Notes: generated by a model not told the origin, from the sequence alone. A stretch of 64,000 bases of DNA from UBA5796 sp040752455 (GCA_049324115.1 JBMOMN010000034.1:1-64000), one strand, 5' to 3'; positions 7,490 through 16,178 are shown, counted from the first letter of the stretch. Numbers and translations are program-made.

Positions 7490-10248
7490 AGCGGCTGTCT
7501 GCCCTGCTCCTGGCGCTCATCCTGACGGTGGGCCAGGCCTTCCCGGCCGGGGCTTCGGTCTTCCCCCAGGCCGATTCCCCCGAAGCGCGCGCCCAGCGGC
7601 TGTTCGAACGGATGACCGCCGAAGAGCGGGTGGGGCAGTTGTTCCTGGTCTCGTTCGATGGGGCGGCTGTTACGTCCGATTCGCAGATTTACGACCTGAT
7701 CGTCAACCGGCACATCGGCGGGGTGATGTTGAGCGCGGCCAACGACAACATCCTGCCGCAGCCCGATACCCTTTCCGGGCTGCACGACCTGATCGCTTCG
7801 TTGCAGCAATTCGAGTGGGAAAGTTCACAGAGCGAATACAAGGATCCGTTTACCGGGTTGCAGCGCACCCGCACCTACGTCCCGCTGCTGGTGGGTGTCC
7901 AACAATCGGGCGGCGGCTACCCGGACGACCAGATCCTGGCCGGGCTGTCGCCCCTGCCGAGCGTGATGGCGATCGGCGCGACCTGGAACCCGACCCTGGC
8001 CGAACAGGTGGCGGTGGTGATGGGCAAGGAACTTGCCAGCCTGGGGATCAACCTGTACCTCGGCCCCTCGCTGGACGTTTTGGAGACCCCCAACCCGGCC
8101 GGGGAGGGCGACCCGGGGTCGTCCGTCTTTGGCGGCGACCCGTTCTGGGTCGGCGAGATGGGACGGGCGTATATCTCCGGCCTGCACCTGGGCAGCGACA
8201 ACCGCTTGCTGGTCGTCCCCAAGCATTTCCCCGGGCGCGGCGCCTCCGACCGCCCGCCGGAAGAAGAAGTGGCGACCGTGCGCAAGTCGCTGGAGCAGCT
8301 CAAGCAGATCGAACTGGCGCCTTTCTTCGCCGTGACGGGGAACGTCCCTTCGCCGCCCATGCTGGCTGACGGCTTGCTGATCTCGCACATCCGCTACCAG
8401 GGCTTGCAGGGCAACATCCGCGCCACCACCCGCCCGGTCAGCTTCGACCAGGTGGCCCAGGCGCAGATCATGGCCCTCGAACCCCTGGCCGAATGGCGCG
8501 CCAACGGCGGCCTGATCGTCAGCGACGACTTGAGCAGCCTGGCGGTGCGCCGCTTCTACGACCCCGGTGAGCAGACCTTCTCGGCCCGCCTCGTCGCCCG
8601 TGACGCCCTGGTCGCCGGCAACGACCTGCTTTACATGGGGAACATCCTTTCGAGCGACGCCGCCGATACCTACACCGCCATCCTGCGCACCCTCGAATTC
8701 TTCACCCAGAAATACCGCGAAGACGCGGCCTTTGCCGAGCGCGTCAACGATGCCGCCCTGCGAATCCTGACCCAGAAATTCCGCCTGTACGGCAGCTTCA
8801 GCCTCGGCTTCGTCCTGCCCGACCGCAACAACCTGAGTTCCGTCGGGCAATCGCAGATCGGGTTCGAAGTGGCCCGCCAGTCTGCCACGCTGATCAGCCC
8901 CAGCGCGGAGGACCTCGACGCCCTGCTTGCGGGTCCTCCCGAACGGCTCGAACGGATCGTCTTCATCACTGATGTCCGCAAGAGACGGCAGTGCAGCACC
9001 TGTCCCGAGGAAGCTGTCATGGGCGTGGATTCCCTCCAGAACGCCGTCCTGCGCCTCTACGGTCCCGAGGCCGGGGCGCAGGCCCTGTCCAGCCTGATGA
9101 GCTATTATTCCTTTGCCGATCTCGAAACCCTCCTGCTCGGTGAAGCCACGCCGCTGAGTTCCAGCCTGACCCGGGCGAACTGGGTCGTCATTTCGATCAC
9201 CGACATCCCACAGAGCCAGGCTCAGTATCGTTTGCTGCGCCAGTTCATCACCGAACGCCAGAACCTGCTGCGTACCAAGCGGGTTATCCTGTTCGCCTTC
9301 GGCGCGCCCTACTACCTCGACGCGACCGACGTCTCGAAGATCACCGCTTACTACGGGCTTTACAGCAAGACCCCCGCTTTCGTGGACGTGGCTGCCCGCC
9401 TGCTCTACCAGGAGATCACCCCCGCCGGAGCTTCACCGGTCTCGGTGCCGGGGATCGGCTATGAGTTGATCGAAGCCACTTCCCCCGACCCGGTCCAGGT
9501 CATTTCGCTCTTGCCGGACTCGCAGCCGGCTCCCGTTGGGGAGGGCACTTTCACCCCCGAACCGGCTCCCCCTCCCCTTTACAAAGTCGGCGACACCCTA
9601 TCCATCAAGACCGGCGTCATCCTCGACCACAACGGGAATCCGGTCCCGGACGGGACGGTCGTTCGCTTCACCCTGACGACAGGCAGCGACCCTGACCTGC
9701 TGCTCCAGCAATTCGACGCGACCACCAGCAAAGGCGTGGCGCGCATGTCCTTCAGGATAGACAAACCCGGCAAGCTGGAACTGCGCGCCGCCAGCGACCC
9801 GGCGCTGACCTCGGTCGTGCTGCAATGGAACGTGGACGACGAGGGCGCACTGGTCACGGTCGTCCCTCCGACGCCCGTTCCCACCGAGACCCTCCCTCCC
9901 ACCCCTACTCCCACCCAAACGCCCGAGCCGCGTCCGGTGCTCCCGCTGCTCGTGGAAAACTATCCCGGCTTTGGGGGGTGGCTGCTGGCGGTCATGGCGA
10001 TGATCGCCCTGGCCGGGCTGGCCCAATGGGTGGGGCGGTCGCTGTTTTCGCCGCGCTGGGGCATCCGCTGGGGCTTGTGCGCCCTGGTGGGGGCGTTGGC
10101 CGCTTACAATTACCTCAGCGTGGGGCTGCCGGGTTCGGCGTCCCTGGTGGCAAACGGCGGGATCATCGTGGTTTTGGGGTTGACCCTGATCGGGGGATTG
10201 GCAGGTTGGATCGCCGGCTGGGCCTGGTGGCGCAGCACTAACGGCTGA
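7486..10248 (+). CDS. membrane-anchored glycoside hydrolase family 3-like protein
   Basis: The 920-residue protein has an N-terminal signal peptide (ending near PAGAS), a GH3 barrel (GGVMLS near 85, KHFPGRG near 245, IVSDDLSS near 346 with the likely nucleophile Asp), a second alpha/beta domain, an Ig-like segment, a Pro/Thr-rich stalk (about 790-815) and three C-terminal membrane segments. The barrel is closest to NagZ-type beta-N-acetylhexosaminidases. The loop after KHFPG-x-G, where NagZ has a catalytic Asp-Ser-His, reads ASDRPPEEE and has no His. The enzyme may therefore use another acid/base or be inactive. It would act on sugars outside the cell. It is the last gene of the coupled run, and its 3' end overlaps the convergent kinase gene by 11 nt. 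Confidence 0.75.
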   Translation: MKRLSALLLALILTVGQAFPAGASVFPQADSPEARAQRLFERMTAEERVGQLFLVSFDGAAVTSDSQIYDLIVNRHIGGVMLSAANDNILPQPDTLSGLHDLIASLQQFEWESSQSEYKDPFTGLQRTRTYVPLLVGVQQSGGGYPDDQILAGLSPLPSVMAIGATWNPTLAEQVAVVMGKELASLGINLYLGPSLDVLETPNPAGEGDPGSSVFGGDPFWVGEMGRAYISGLHLGSDNRLLVVPKHFPGRGASDRPPEEEVATVRKSLEQLKQIELAPFFAVTGNVPSPPMLADGLLISHIRYQGLQGNIRATTRPVSFDQVAQAQIMALEPLAEWRANGGLIVSDDLSSLAVRRFYDPGEQTFSARLVARDALVAGNDLLYMGNILSSDAADTYTAILRTLEFFTQKYREDAAFAERVNDAALRILTQKFRLYGSFSLGFVLPDRNNLSSVGQSQIGFEVARQSATLISPSAEDLDALLAGPPERLERIVFITDVRKRRQCSTCPEEAVMGVDSLQNAVLRLYGPEAGAQALSSLMSYYSFADLETLLLGEATPLSSSLTRANWVVISITDIPQSQAQYRLLRQFITERQNLLRTKRVILFAFGAPYYLDATDVSKITAYYGLYSKTPAFVDVAARLLYQEITPAGASPVSVPGIGYELIEATSPDPVQVISLLPDSQPAPVGEGTFTPEPAPPPLYKVGDTLSIKTGVILDHNGNPVPDGTVVRFTLTTGSDPDLLLQQFDATTSKGVARMSFRIDKPGKLELRAASDPALTSVVLQWNVDDEGALVTVVPPTPVPTETLPPTPTPTQTPEPRPVLPLLVENYPGFGGWLLAVMAMIALAGLAQWVGRSLFSPRWGIRWGLCALVGALAAYNYLSVGLPGSASLVANGGIIVVLGLTLIGGLAGWIAGWAWWRSTNG

Positions 10249-11236
10249 GCGTAAAGACCAGGCTTACCAGCAACAGCAGCGTGGCTGTCCAGAGCAGGAT
10301 ATTTTCGGGCGGGGTGGTCAGCGCCCGCAGCACCGATCCGTTTTCCGGGCGGCGGATGACCGTCACCGGGCGGGTGGGGATTTCCCGGTTGCCCAGCAGC
10401 GCCTCCCGGAAGGCTTCGATAGTTTGGGGCCTTTCGTCGGGGTGGAGGGCCATGGCCCACAGGATGGCCCGTTCGGTGCGCGGCGTGATGGCGGGGTTGA
10501 GGCGTCGAGGCGGGATCAGGCTTTCCGGTTCCAGGAAACGCTGGCGGGCATCCCCGGGAGCCTGGTTGGTCAGCAGGTGGTAGAGGGTCGCCCCGAAGGC
10601 AAAGATGTCGGAGCGGATGTCGGTGTGGATCCCGTCGCCGCCGTATTGTTCCATCGGGGTGTAGAGGGCGGTCCCCTGTCCCTGGATGACGGTGATGGTC
10701 ACTTCGTCGGGGGCCATTACTTTGACCAGGCCGAAATCCACCAGCTTGAGCAGGCCGTTGGGGGTGATCTTCAGGTTGCTGGGCTTGATGTCTCGATGGA
10801 CGATGGGCGGGGTCTGGCGGTGAAGGTAGGCCAGGGCATCGGCCAGTTGGTTGGCCCACGACAGGACGTCCCCCTCGGGCACGAAGGTCTTCTGCTGGCG
10901 GGCCTCGATCATCAGGGTGCGCAGGTCCTTGCCGGGAATGTAATCCATCACCAGGTAGTCGCGGGGACCGTTCGAGAAAAAGTCCGACACTTTGGGCAGG
11001 TTGGGATGGTCGAGCCGCGCCAAAACTGTGGCCTCGCGCAGGAACTGTTCGCGGGCCTCCTTGAGGATTTTGTCCGGGAGGGCGCGGTCGTGCTCGACCT
11101 CCTTCAAGGCGCACAATCGGCCTTGAAGCCGGGTGTCATCGGCAAGGTAAATGCTACCCATGCCGCCCTGGCCGATTCGTTCGCGGACCTTGTAACGACC
11201 GCGCAACACCTCCCCTTTTTTGATCGGGAAGGCCAT
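10238..11236 (-). CDS. tail-anchored eukaryotic-like Ser/Thr protein kinase
   Basis: The 332-residue protein contains a complete Hanks-type kinase domain: glycine loop GQGGMGSIY, catalytic loop HRDIKPSN near 146, DFG near 167 and a DIFAFG helix. A single C-terminal membrane segment (about 308-328) is followed by only a few residues, so the kinase is tail-anchored and lacks an extracellular sensor. I chose the ATG at 11236 (MAFPIKKGE), preceded by GGAGATCAG; a longer in-frame start upstream has no ribosome site. A TATAAT box at 11320-11315 on the minus strand is the likely promoter. It is divergent from an FHA-domain regulator, a likely phosphorylation-dependent partner. Confidence 0.88.
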   Translation of the reverse strand: MAFPIKKGEVLRGRYKVRERIGQGGMGSIYLADDTRLQGRLCALKEVEHDRALPDKILKEAREQFLREATVLARLDHPNLPKVSDFFSNGPRDYLVMDYIPGKDLRTLMIEARQQKTFVPEGDVLSWANQLADALAYLHRQTPPIVHRDIKPSNLKITPNGLLKLVDFGLVKVMAPDEVTITVIQGQGTALYTPMEQYGGDGIHTDIRSDIFAFGATLYHLLTNQAPGDARQRFLEPESLIPPRRLNPAITPRTERAILWAMALHPDERPQTIEAFREALLGNREIPTRPVTVIRRPENGSVLRALTTPPENILLWTATLLLLVSLVFTLSR

Positions 11237-11449
11237 CTGATCTCCGTTGACTCCGGCTGTCTGGTGCAGGTAATATTCGGCGTATTTCTGCACAGGAGCG
11301 CAATTTTCTGCTATATTATAAACGGCTTTAGTTGTTCCCGGTTTGCATCTTGGTTAGCTTATGTTACCGGATTTTATACGTTCCTTTTCAACTTACCCTG
11401 CTTCCTTCCTGTTCGAGATGGAAGGGTATTGTCTATCGTAGAGGGCTGA

Positions 11450-12103
11450 ATGGACACTAAGATTGATGAACATCCGATCCTGGTCGCGCAGGAAGGGCCG
11501 CTCAACAGTCATCGCTGGACCGTGGACCAGCCCCTCGTTTTGGGACGCGAAGCCAGCTGCGACGTGGTCATCCAGGACCGGCAGGTCTCGCGTTTCCATG
11601 CCCGCCTGACGCCTTCGCCCGAGGGGGTGATCCTCGAAGACCTGGGCAGCAAGAACGGGACGTATTACAACCGCGAATTATTGACCAATCCCGTTATGCT
11701 CCAGGATGGGGATATGTTCCAGATCTCGATGGTGCAGAATTTTGTCTTCCTGAGTTCGGATGCCACCATGCCGCTGGTCGAACAGCCCGTCCGCACCGGG
11801 CGCCTGATGCTCGACATGCGCTCGCGGCGGGTGTGGATCAACCAACAGCAACTCGTTCCGCCGCTGTCGGCCCAACAGTTCCGGCTGCTCTGGGCGTTGT
11901 ACGAAAGCCAGGGACAGGTCATCAGCCGGGCCGACCTGGTGGCGGCCGTTTGGGGCGAGGACCAGGCCGCGGGCGTCTCGGACCAGGCCCTGGACGCGCT
12001 GGTGCGCCGCCTGCGCGACCGGCTGGCGGCGCTCGACCCGCACCACCAGTACATCAGCACGGTGCGCGGCCACGGCATCCGCCTCGACAATCCCACAGAA
12101 TAA
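11450..12103 (+). CDS. FHA domain-winged helix transcriptional regulator
   Basis: The 217-residue protein joins an N-terminal FHA phosphothreonine-binding domain (about 15-100; LGREASCDVVI, SRFHARL and GSKNGTYYN motifs) to a C-terminal OmpR/PhoB-type winged-helix DNA-binding domain (about 120-215; LSAQQFRLLWAL, ISRADLVAAVWG, YISTVRGHGIRL). This pairing resembles EmbR-type regulators, which bind DNA when they recognise a kinase-phosphorylated partner. The neighbouring divergent Ser/Thr kinase is the obvious candidate. A TAGAGGG ribosome site precedes the ATG. The gene converges with the orphan c-di-GMP aptamer transcript at 12117-12464, which would run towards its 3' end. Confidence 0.85.
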   Translation: MDTKIDEHPILVAQEGPLNSHRWTVDQPLVLGREASCDVVIQDRQVSRFHARLTPSPEGVILEDLGSKNGTYYNRELLTNPVMLQDGDMFQISMVQNFVFLSSDATMPLVEQPVRTGRLMLDMRSRRVWINQQQLVPPLSAQQFRLLWALYESQGQVISRADLVAAVWGEDQAAGVSDQALDALVRRLRDRLAALDPHHQYISTVRGHGIRLDNPTE

Positions 12104-12116
12104 CCAGCCGGATTTT

Positions 12117-12153
12117 TGGGAAACAAACAGGGATGACATTCCTGTCATCCCTG
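12117..12153 (-). terminator. intrinsic terminator behind the aptamer array
   Basis: CAGGGATGACA and TGTCATCCCTG form a perfect 11-bp stem (12129-12153) with a 3-nt loop, followed on the minus strand by a T-rich tract (TGTTTGTTT). It lies 10 nt beyond the third aptamer. It may also terminate transcripts of the convergent FHA gene. Confidence 0.7.
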
Positions 12154-12162
12154 AAAATGCTC

Positions 12163-12245
12163 TTCGGCAGTCTGGCAGCCCTGGCTATTGTTACACAACT
12201 TTAGGCCCATAACTTTGCGTCGCCGGGTTTCCCCGGTTTTACCTT
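12163..12245 (-). ncRNA. c-di-GMP-I (GEMM) riboswitch-like aptamer, third in array
   Basis: The minus-strand RNA reads GGTAAAACC, a stem capped by GAAA, then CGACGCAAAG, TTATGGGCCTAAAG, a short hairpin (TTGTgtaACAA) and GCCAGACTGCCGAA. These are the GEMM-I hallmarks: tetraloop hairpin, CGCAAAG core, GGGCCTAA tetraloop-receptor strand and CTGCCGA 3' strand. By alignment to the Vibrio Vc2 aptamer, the ligand-contacting positions G20, A47 and C92 appear to be kept. The intrinsic terminator follows directly. Confidence 0.8.
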
Positions 12246-12330
12246 TCGGTCAGCCGGTCGTTCCTGATCAGCGCTATGCCGATTTTAGATGCCTGGCTTT
12301 GCGACACCACCTTTCGGTGGTTTAGCCTTT
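12246..12330 (-). ncRNA. c-di-GMP-I (GEMM) riboswitch-like aptamer, second in array
   Basis: The minus strand reads AAGGCTAAACC, a stem with a GAAA loop, TGTCGCAAAG, CCAGGCATCTAAAA, a second hairpin region and CGGCTGACCGAAAGG. It shares the overall GEMM-I plan with its neighbours but departs at the core (GTCGCAAAG for GACGCAAAG, GGCATCTAA for GGGYCTAA). It may thus have altered affinity. It abuts both neighbouring aptamers without a spacer. Confidence 0.7.
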
Positions 12331-12425
12331 TCGACAGTCTGGCAATCATCGTCTCATATTTGATGATATTCGACTTTAGACCCATGACTTTGCGTCGCCA
12401 GGTTTCCCTGGTTTTGCTTTTTTCG
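12331..12425 (-). ncRNA. c-di-GMP-I (GEMM) riboswitch-like aptamer, first in array
   Basis: The minus strand reads AAGCAAAACC, a stem capped by GAAA, CGACGCAAAG, TCATGGGTCTAAAG, a hairpin (ATCATC/GATGAT) and GCCAGACTGTCGAA. This matches the GEMM-I consensus closely, including the G before CAAAACC that distinguishes c-di-GMP binders from the A-containing cGAMP class. It lies directly downstream of a predicted promoter. Confidence 0.8.
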
Positions 12426-12435
12426 GAGCCTTTCC

Positions 12436-12464
12436 ATTATTGCACCATTTGTATCCGAATTCAA
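12436..12464 (-). promoter_or_regulatory. predicted sigma-70 promoter of the aptamer array
   Basis: On the minus strand TTGAAT (12464-12459) and AATAAT (12441-12436) are separated by 17 nt. Transcription would start about 10 nt before the first aptamer, giving an RNA of roughly 310 nt that ends at the 12117-12153 terminator and contains no convincing open reading frame. Confidence 0.5.
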
Positions 12465-12505
12465 TCCAACAAATGTTCTAATATGTCTATACAACCTTGA
12501 AATTT

Positions 12506-13663
12506 CTATTCCAGCGGCTCGAAGGTCGCTTCGATCGTCATCCCCCAGCGCAGGGACGGGTCGAAATTTTCGAGGCGGATGCGGACGGTGTAGAGGATGT
12601 CGCCGCCCTGGGCCTTGAAGGTCCGGCTGATCTCCTCGACCACGCCGGTCAACGTGACCTCCGGCAGGGCATCGGCCACGATTTCGACTTTCTGCCCGAC
12701 GGCCACATCCACCACCTCGAGTTCGGTCAGGTCGCTGGTCTCGACGTACCATTGGCCGGTATCGGCCAGGACGACCGCCCAGGTCTCCGGGCCGGTCCAC
12801 TCGCCGGGGAGGGGATTGACCTCCATCACAATCCCGTCGAAGGGGGCGGTCAGGTCGTAGTTTGACAGCGCAGCTTCGGCCGCGGCGGCTTGCGCCCTGG
12901 CGTTGTCGAGCCGGGCCTGGAGCAGCGCCAGTTGCTCGGCGTCCGGGCCGGTGAGGGTTGCCTCGAATTTGCGTTTGGCCTCGGCCTCGGCAGCCAGGGC
13001 CTGGTCCAATCCGGCGCGGACCGAGTCCTTTTCGCGGCGGGCAGCTTCCAGGTCCCGCACCGCTGCGTTGTAATCCTCCTGGGCGGCTTCCAGGTCGTCT
13101 TCGGCGCGCTGGCGTGAGGCGTTGTTCTCGTTCAGGTCCGCATATTTGTCGAATTCCTTTTGGGCGTCGTCGAGGGCCTCCTGCATGTCCTGGACATCGG
13201 CTTCGGCGTCGTCAATCCGGTCGTCGAGGGTGTCGAGGTTGAGGGATTCCCAATCCTTTTCGGCCTCACCGCGCGCCACCTGGGATTGCATGTACGCCTG
13301 CCAGGCCGCCGCAGCGTTGAGCGGCGCATTGCGGACGAATTCGTCGTAAGCCTGCTGGGCGGCGGTCAGTTCGAGGTGGGCGGCCGCGACGGCCGCTTCG
13401 GCCTGCTCCCGGTCGGCGAGACGGATGAGCGCGTCACCCTTTCGGACGGATTGCCCTTCCTCGACCAGGATCTCGTCCACCCGCCCGCGCACCGCGAACG
13501 AGAGCGCGAGATCGCGGCCCGGCACGACGTGACCTTCAGCGATCACCCCGGCCGGTACGGCGGCCGCCTGCGGCTCGGGCGTCGCTTCGGCCTGCGGCCC
13601 GCAAGCGGACAGGACGAGGGCCAGGATCAGCACCGCGAATATCCACAAATTAGTTTTCTTCAT
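12506..13663 (-). CDS. HlyD/MacA-like efflux adaptor lipoprotein
   Basis: The 385-residue protein begins with a lipoprotein signal (LVLSAC, Cys near residue 19) and then a biotinyl-lipoyl-like half (VIAEGHVVPGRDLALSF). A long coiled-coil hairpin rich in Ala, Glu and Gln spans about 95-255, followed by the second lipoyl half (YDLTAPFDGIVMEV) and a beta-barrel domain. This is the periplasmic-adaptor architecture used with MacB-type ABC transporters. I chose MKKTNLW at 13663, with an AGAAGGAAGG ribosome site, over a longer frame whose extra N-terminus is translated from a palindromic repeat (13680-13728). It is the last gene of the four-gene export operon. Confidence 0.87.
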   Translation of the reverse strand: MKKTNLWIFAVLILALVLSACGPQAEATPEPQAAAVPAGVIAEGHVVPGRDLALSFAVRGRVDEILVEEGQSVRKGDALIRLADREQAEAAVAAAHLELTAAQQAYDEFVRNAPLNAAAAWQAYMQSQVARGEAEKDWESLNLDTLDDRIDDAEADVQDMQEALDDAQKEFDKYADLNENNASRQRAEDDLEAAQEDYNAAVRDLEAARREKDSVRAGLDQALAAEAEAKRKFEATLTGPDAEQLALLQARLDNARAQAAAAEAALSNYDLTAPFDGIVMEVNPLPGEWTGPETWAVVLADTGQWYVETSDLTELEVVDVAVGQKVEIVADALPEVTLTGVVEEISRTFKAQGGDILYTVRIRLENFDPSLRWGMTIEATFEPLE

Positions 13664-13679
13664 AGCTACCTTCCTTCTG

Positions 13680-13728
13680 CCCTCACCCCAACCCTCTCCC
13701 GATTTCGGGAGAGGGGCGAGCGGTGAGG
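13680..13728. repeat. palindromic repeat, family A
   Basis: CCCTCACCCC, then CCTCTCCCGATTTCGGGAGAGG, then a GGTGAGG end form a nested dyad between the adaptor and permease genes. If translated it would read PLAPLPKSGEGWGEG, similar to the peptide inserted in the GH1 enzyme at 19655. Confidence 0.75.
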
Positions 13729-13733
13729 AAAAT

Positions 13734-16169
13734 TTATTCATACGCCAGCACTTCCCGGATGGTCAAGCGGGCCGCGTTGCGGGCCGGCACGACGCTCGCC
13801 AGCGCCGAAAGCGCCAGCACCAGCCCCAGCCAGAGGACGTACCCGTTGAGGGTATAGACAATATCAATCGGCGTTTCGAACACCGCCAGGCTGACGATGC
13901 GCGCCAGCAGCATCGTGAACGGGACGGACAGCACCGCCCCCAGCCCCCACGAGATCGCCCCGATGAGCATGCCTTCGACCATCACCGTCAGCATGATGAT
14001 CCGGTCGGTAGCGCCGATGGCGCGCATGATGCCGATCTCCCGCGTCCGCTCCAGCACGTTCATGCCCATCGTGCCGGTCAGCCCCATCGAGCCGACGGTG
14101 GCCGTCAGCACGGCCATGATGAGCAGGAAGACCACCAGCGTGTCCAGGCTTTCGACCGCGGTATCCAGCGAGGCGCTGCCCGCTTCGGCGGAGAGCAATT
14201 TGAAGCCGCGCTCGCGCAGGGTGGCGTCCAGTTCCTCGGCTTTGGCGTCCTGGTAGCCCCGGTCGTGTTGGGCCGTCACCAGCCGGAACATGAAGGCCCG
14301 GTTGGCGTAATTCGTCATCCGCGAGACGTATTCGTAGGGGGCGTAAGCCAGCATCCCCTCCCGATCCACGAATTTGAAGACCCCGACCACTTCCCAGGTC
14401 TCGTCCTTGCCGAGCACCCGGATGCGCAGCCGGTCGCCCGGCGACAGGCCGGGGTAATACTTCAAAACCGCTTCGCTGACCGCGAATTTACGCGCGTCCC
14501 CCGGCTCGATCCAGCGCCCCGAGACCAGGATCGGCTCGATCAACTCGCTCTGCGCCGGCGGCGCGAAGATATTCAGGTTCTCCAGGACCATGCCGTTCCC
14601 GTCCAGCAGTTCGCCGCTGACGAACTGCCAGCCCTCCACCCGCGTCACACCCTCCACCTGCATCACGGCCTGTTCCATTTCGCTCAAGCGATAGGGCGCC
14701 TCGAAATCCAGCGACACATCGGCCACGAAATAGCGGCTGATGGCCCCGATGTAATCGTGCAGGGTGACGCGCACGTTGAAGACGGCGATGAAGATCGCCC
14801 CGCCCATCGTCAGCGTGAACAGGGTCAGGATCAGGCGGCCGCGGCGGCGGAAAGTGTTCCGCAGCGAGATGACCAGCGGCCTGGGGATGTGGATGCCCCG
14901 TCTCGCCAGCGCAACCGTCAGTCTCGTTTGGAACCGGTCGAAGCGCGAAACCCGCCCCTCGACTTTGGGCCGGCCGCCTTCGTCCCGGGCCGCTTCGCCG
15001 CTGATGGCTTTCAGTACGGTCACTCGCGAACCGCCGAGGACCGGCACGAGTCCCGCAACCAGCGGGACGAGCAATCCCACCAGCACCTGGATCAGCAGCG
15101 CCGCCGGGACGATCCGGTAGCCGAGCAGGTTAAAGTTCAACTCGCCGGCGATGAAGGCTGCCAATCCGTAAGCGCCCTGGCCTCCGAGCGGGACCGCCAC
15201 CAGCAGGGCCAGCGCCCCGAAAGCCATGATCAGCGCCAGGTACATCGCCAGCACCTGCCGCCCGCGCCCGCCGACCAGTTTGATGATCCCGATGTGGCGC
15301 GTATGCTGCTGGAGCAGGGCCGCCAGGGTGTTGGCGATCAGCGAACTGGACAGGAAGACGATCAGGATACCGAGCGCCATCAGGATGCCCAGAATGGCAT
15401 TGACGGTGGATGCCAGCGGGTGGGTGTGCGTCTCCGAGAAGCGCGAGCGGACGACGTACGCGCCGCCCTTTTCGAGCCGGTCTTTCAGGTCTGCGCCCAG
15501 GTCGCGGACGTGGAGGATGTCGTCGCCGCCTTCGGTCACGGTGGCGTAAATGCGGTTGAAGTCCTGCGGCTCATGCAAATATTGAAGCGTACTGGTCGTG
15601 ATGTAGGCGAACGGCGCGGCCAGGAAATCCCCGGCGCCCATGGCCGTATCCTGCACCACGCCCACCACCGGCATGGACCTGATCGAGCCGTTCGGCAACT
15701 GGAATTCAAGCAGCCCGCCGACTTCCACGTCCACGCGGGTCAGGGCATCCCGTTCGAGCAGCACTTCACGCTTGCCCGGCGCGCTCTGCCCTTCGAGCGG
15801 GGTCAGCAGGTTGACCCGGTTGGCCTCGAAATCGTCGAAAGCCACCAGGTCGAGCGTGGTCCACTTGCTCGTGCCGGGGACGCGCACCCGCACGCTGAAG
15901 ACCCGCCGCGCCTCGGCTTCGGCGACCCCGTTCGAGTTCCGCACCGATTCGAGCACCGTCTCGTCGAAATCGGCCATCCGCAGCTCGATGTTGGAGGGCG
16001 AATTGGCGGCGTAGCTGGCGCTCATGTCGTTGGAAATGATGACATACGCCCCGGAGATCACGCCAATCGAAAACACGCCCACCGCGATGGACAGGACCAC
16101 CAGCGCCGTGCGCATTTTGTTATCCACTAAATCCGAGATCACTTTTCGCCATCTTGGGCGCATAGCCAT
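13734..16169 (-). CDS. ABC transporter permease with two FtsX/MacB domains
   Basis: The 811-residue protein has two tandem MacB-periplasmic plus FtsX units. A first membrane helix (about 21-43) is followed by a large extracytoplasmic domain and helices near 250-290, 306-328 and 355-380. A second anchor helix (about 444-466) is followed by another external domain and helices near 671-700, 738-760 and 778-798. This doubled layout is typical of type VII ABC proteins involved in lipoprotein or peptide release rather than bulk transport. I chose the start MAMRPRW at 16169, because the longer frame is translated from the palindromic repeat at 16179-16224. It belongs with the two ATPases upstream and the adaptor downstream. 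Confidence 0.87.
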   Translation of the reverse strand: MAMRPRWRKVISDLVDNKMRTALVVLSIAVGVFSIGVISGAYVIISNDMSASYAANSPSNIELRMADFDETVLESVRNSNGVAEAEARRVFSVRVRVPGTSKWTTLDLVAFDDFEANRVNLLTPLEGQSAPGKREVLLERDALTRVDVEVGGLLEFQLPNGSIRSMPVVGVVQDTAMGAGDFLAAPFAYITTSTLQYLHEPQDFNRIYATVTEGGDDILHVRDLGADLKDRLEKGGAYVVRSRFSETHTHPLASTVNAILGILMALGILIVFLSSSLIANTLAALLQQHTRHIGIIKLVGGRGRQVLAMYLALIMAFGALALLVAVPLGGQGAYGLAAFIAGELNFNLLGYRIVPAALLIQVLVGLLVPLVAGLVPVLGGSRVTVLKAISGEAARDEGGRPKVEGRVSRFDRFQTRLTVALARRGIHIPRPLVISLRNTFRRRGRLILTLFTLTMGGAIFIAVFNVRVTLHDYIGAISRYFVADVSLDFEAPYRLSEMEQAVMQVEGVTRVEGWQFVSGELLDGNGMVLENLNIFAPPAQSELIEPILVSGRWIEPGDARKFAVSEAVLKYYPGLSPGDRLRIRVLGKDETWEVVGVFKFVDREGMLAYAPYEYVSRMTNYANRAFMFRLVTAQHDRGYQDAKAEELDATLRERGFKLLSAEAGSASLDTAVESLDTLVVFLLIMAVLTATVGSMGLTGTMGMNVLERTREIGIMRAIGATDRIIMLTVMVEGMLIGAISWGLGAVLSVPFTMLLARIVSLAVFETPIDIVYTLNGYVLWLGLVLALSALASVVPARNAARLTIREVLAYE

Positions 16170-16178
16170 TCCATTTCG

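Noticed and set aside
11678..12148. Minus-strand frame starting in the terminator behind the aptamer array, a possible riboswitch target
   Set aside because: It is antisense to the FHA/winged-helix gene for nearly its whole length, has shadow-like composition and no ribosome site; its ATG lies inside the terminator stem. Kept only as a remote alternative to the orphan-RNA reading.
12276..12500. Small plus-strand frame of 74 codons over the aptamer array
   Set aside because: It is explained by the structured RNA on the other strand and has no ribosome site or recognisable features.
13664..13741. Longer start for the HlyD-like adaptor
   Set aside because: The extension is translated from the family A palindrome and would bury the lipoprotein signal that begins at 13663.
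14265..16130. Plus-strand frame of about 620 codons opposite the ABC permease
   Set aside because: The translation is rich in His, Arg, Gln and Asp with no domain, while the minus strand encodes a clear FtsX permease.
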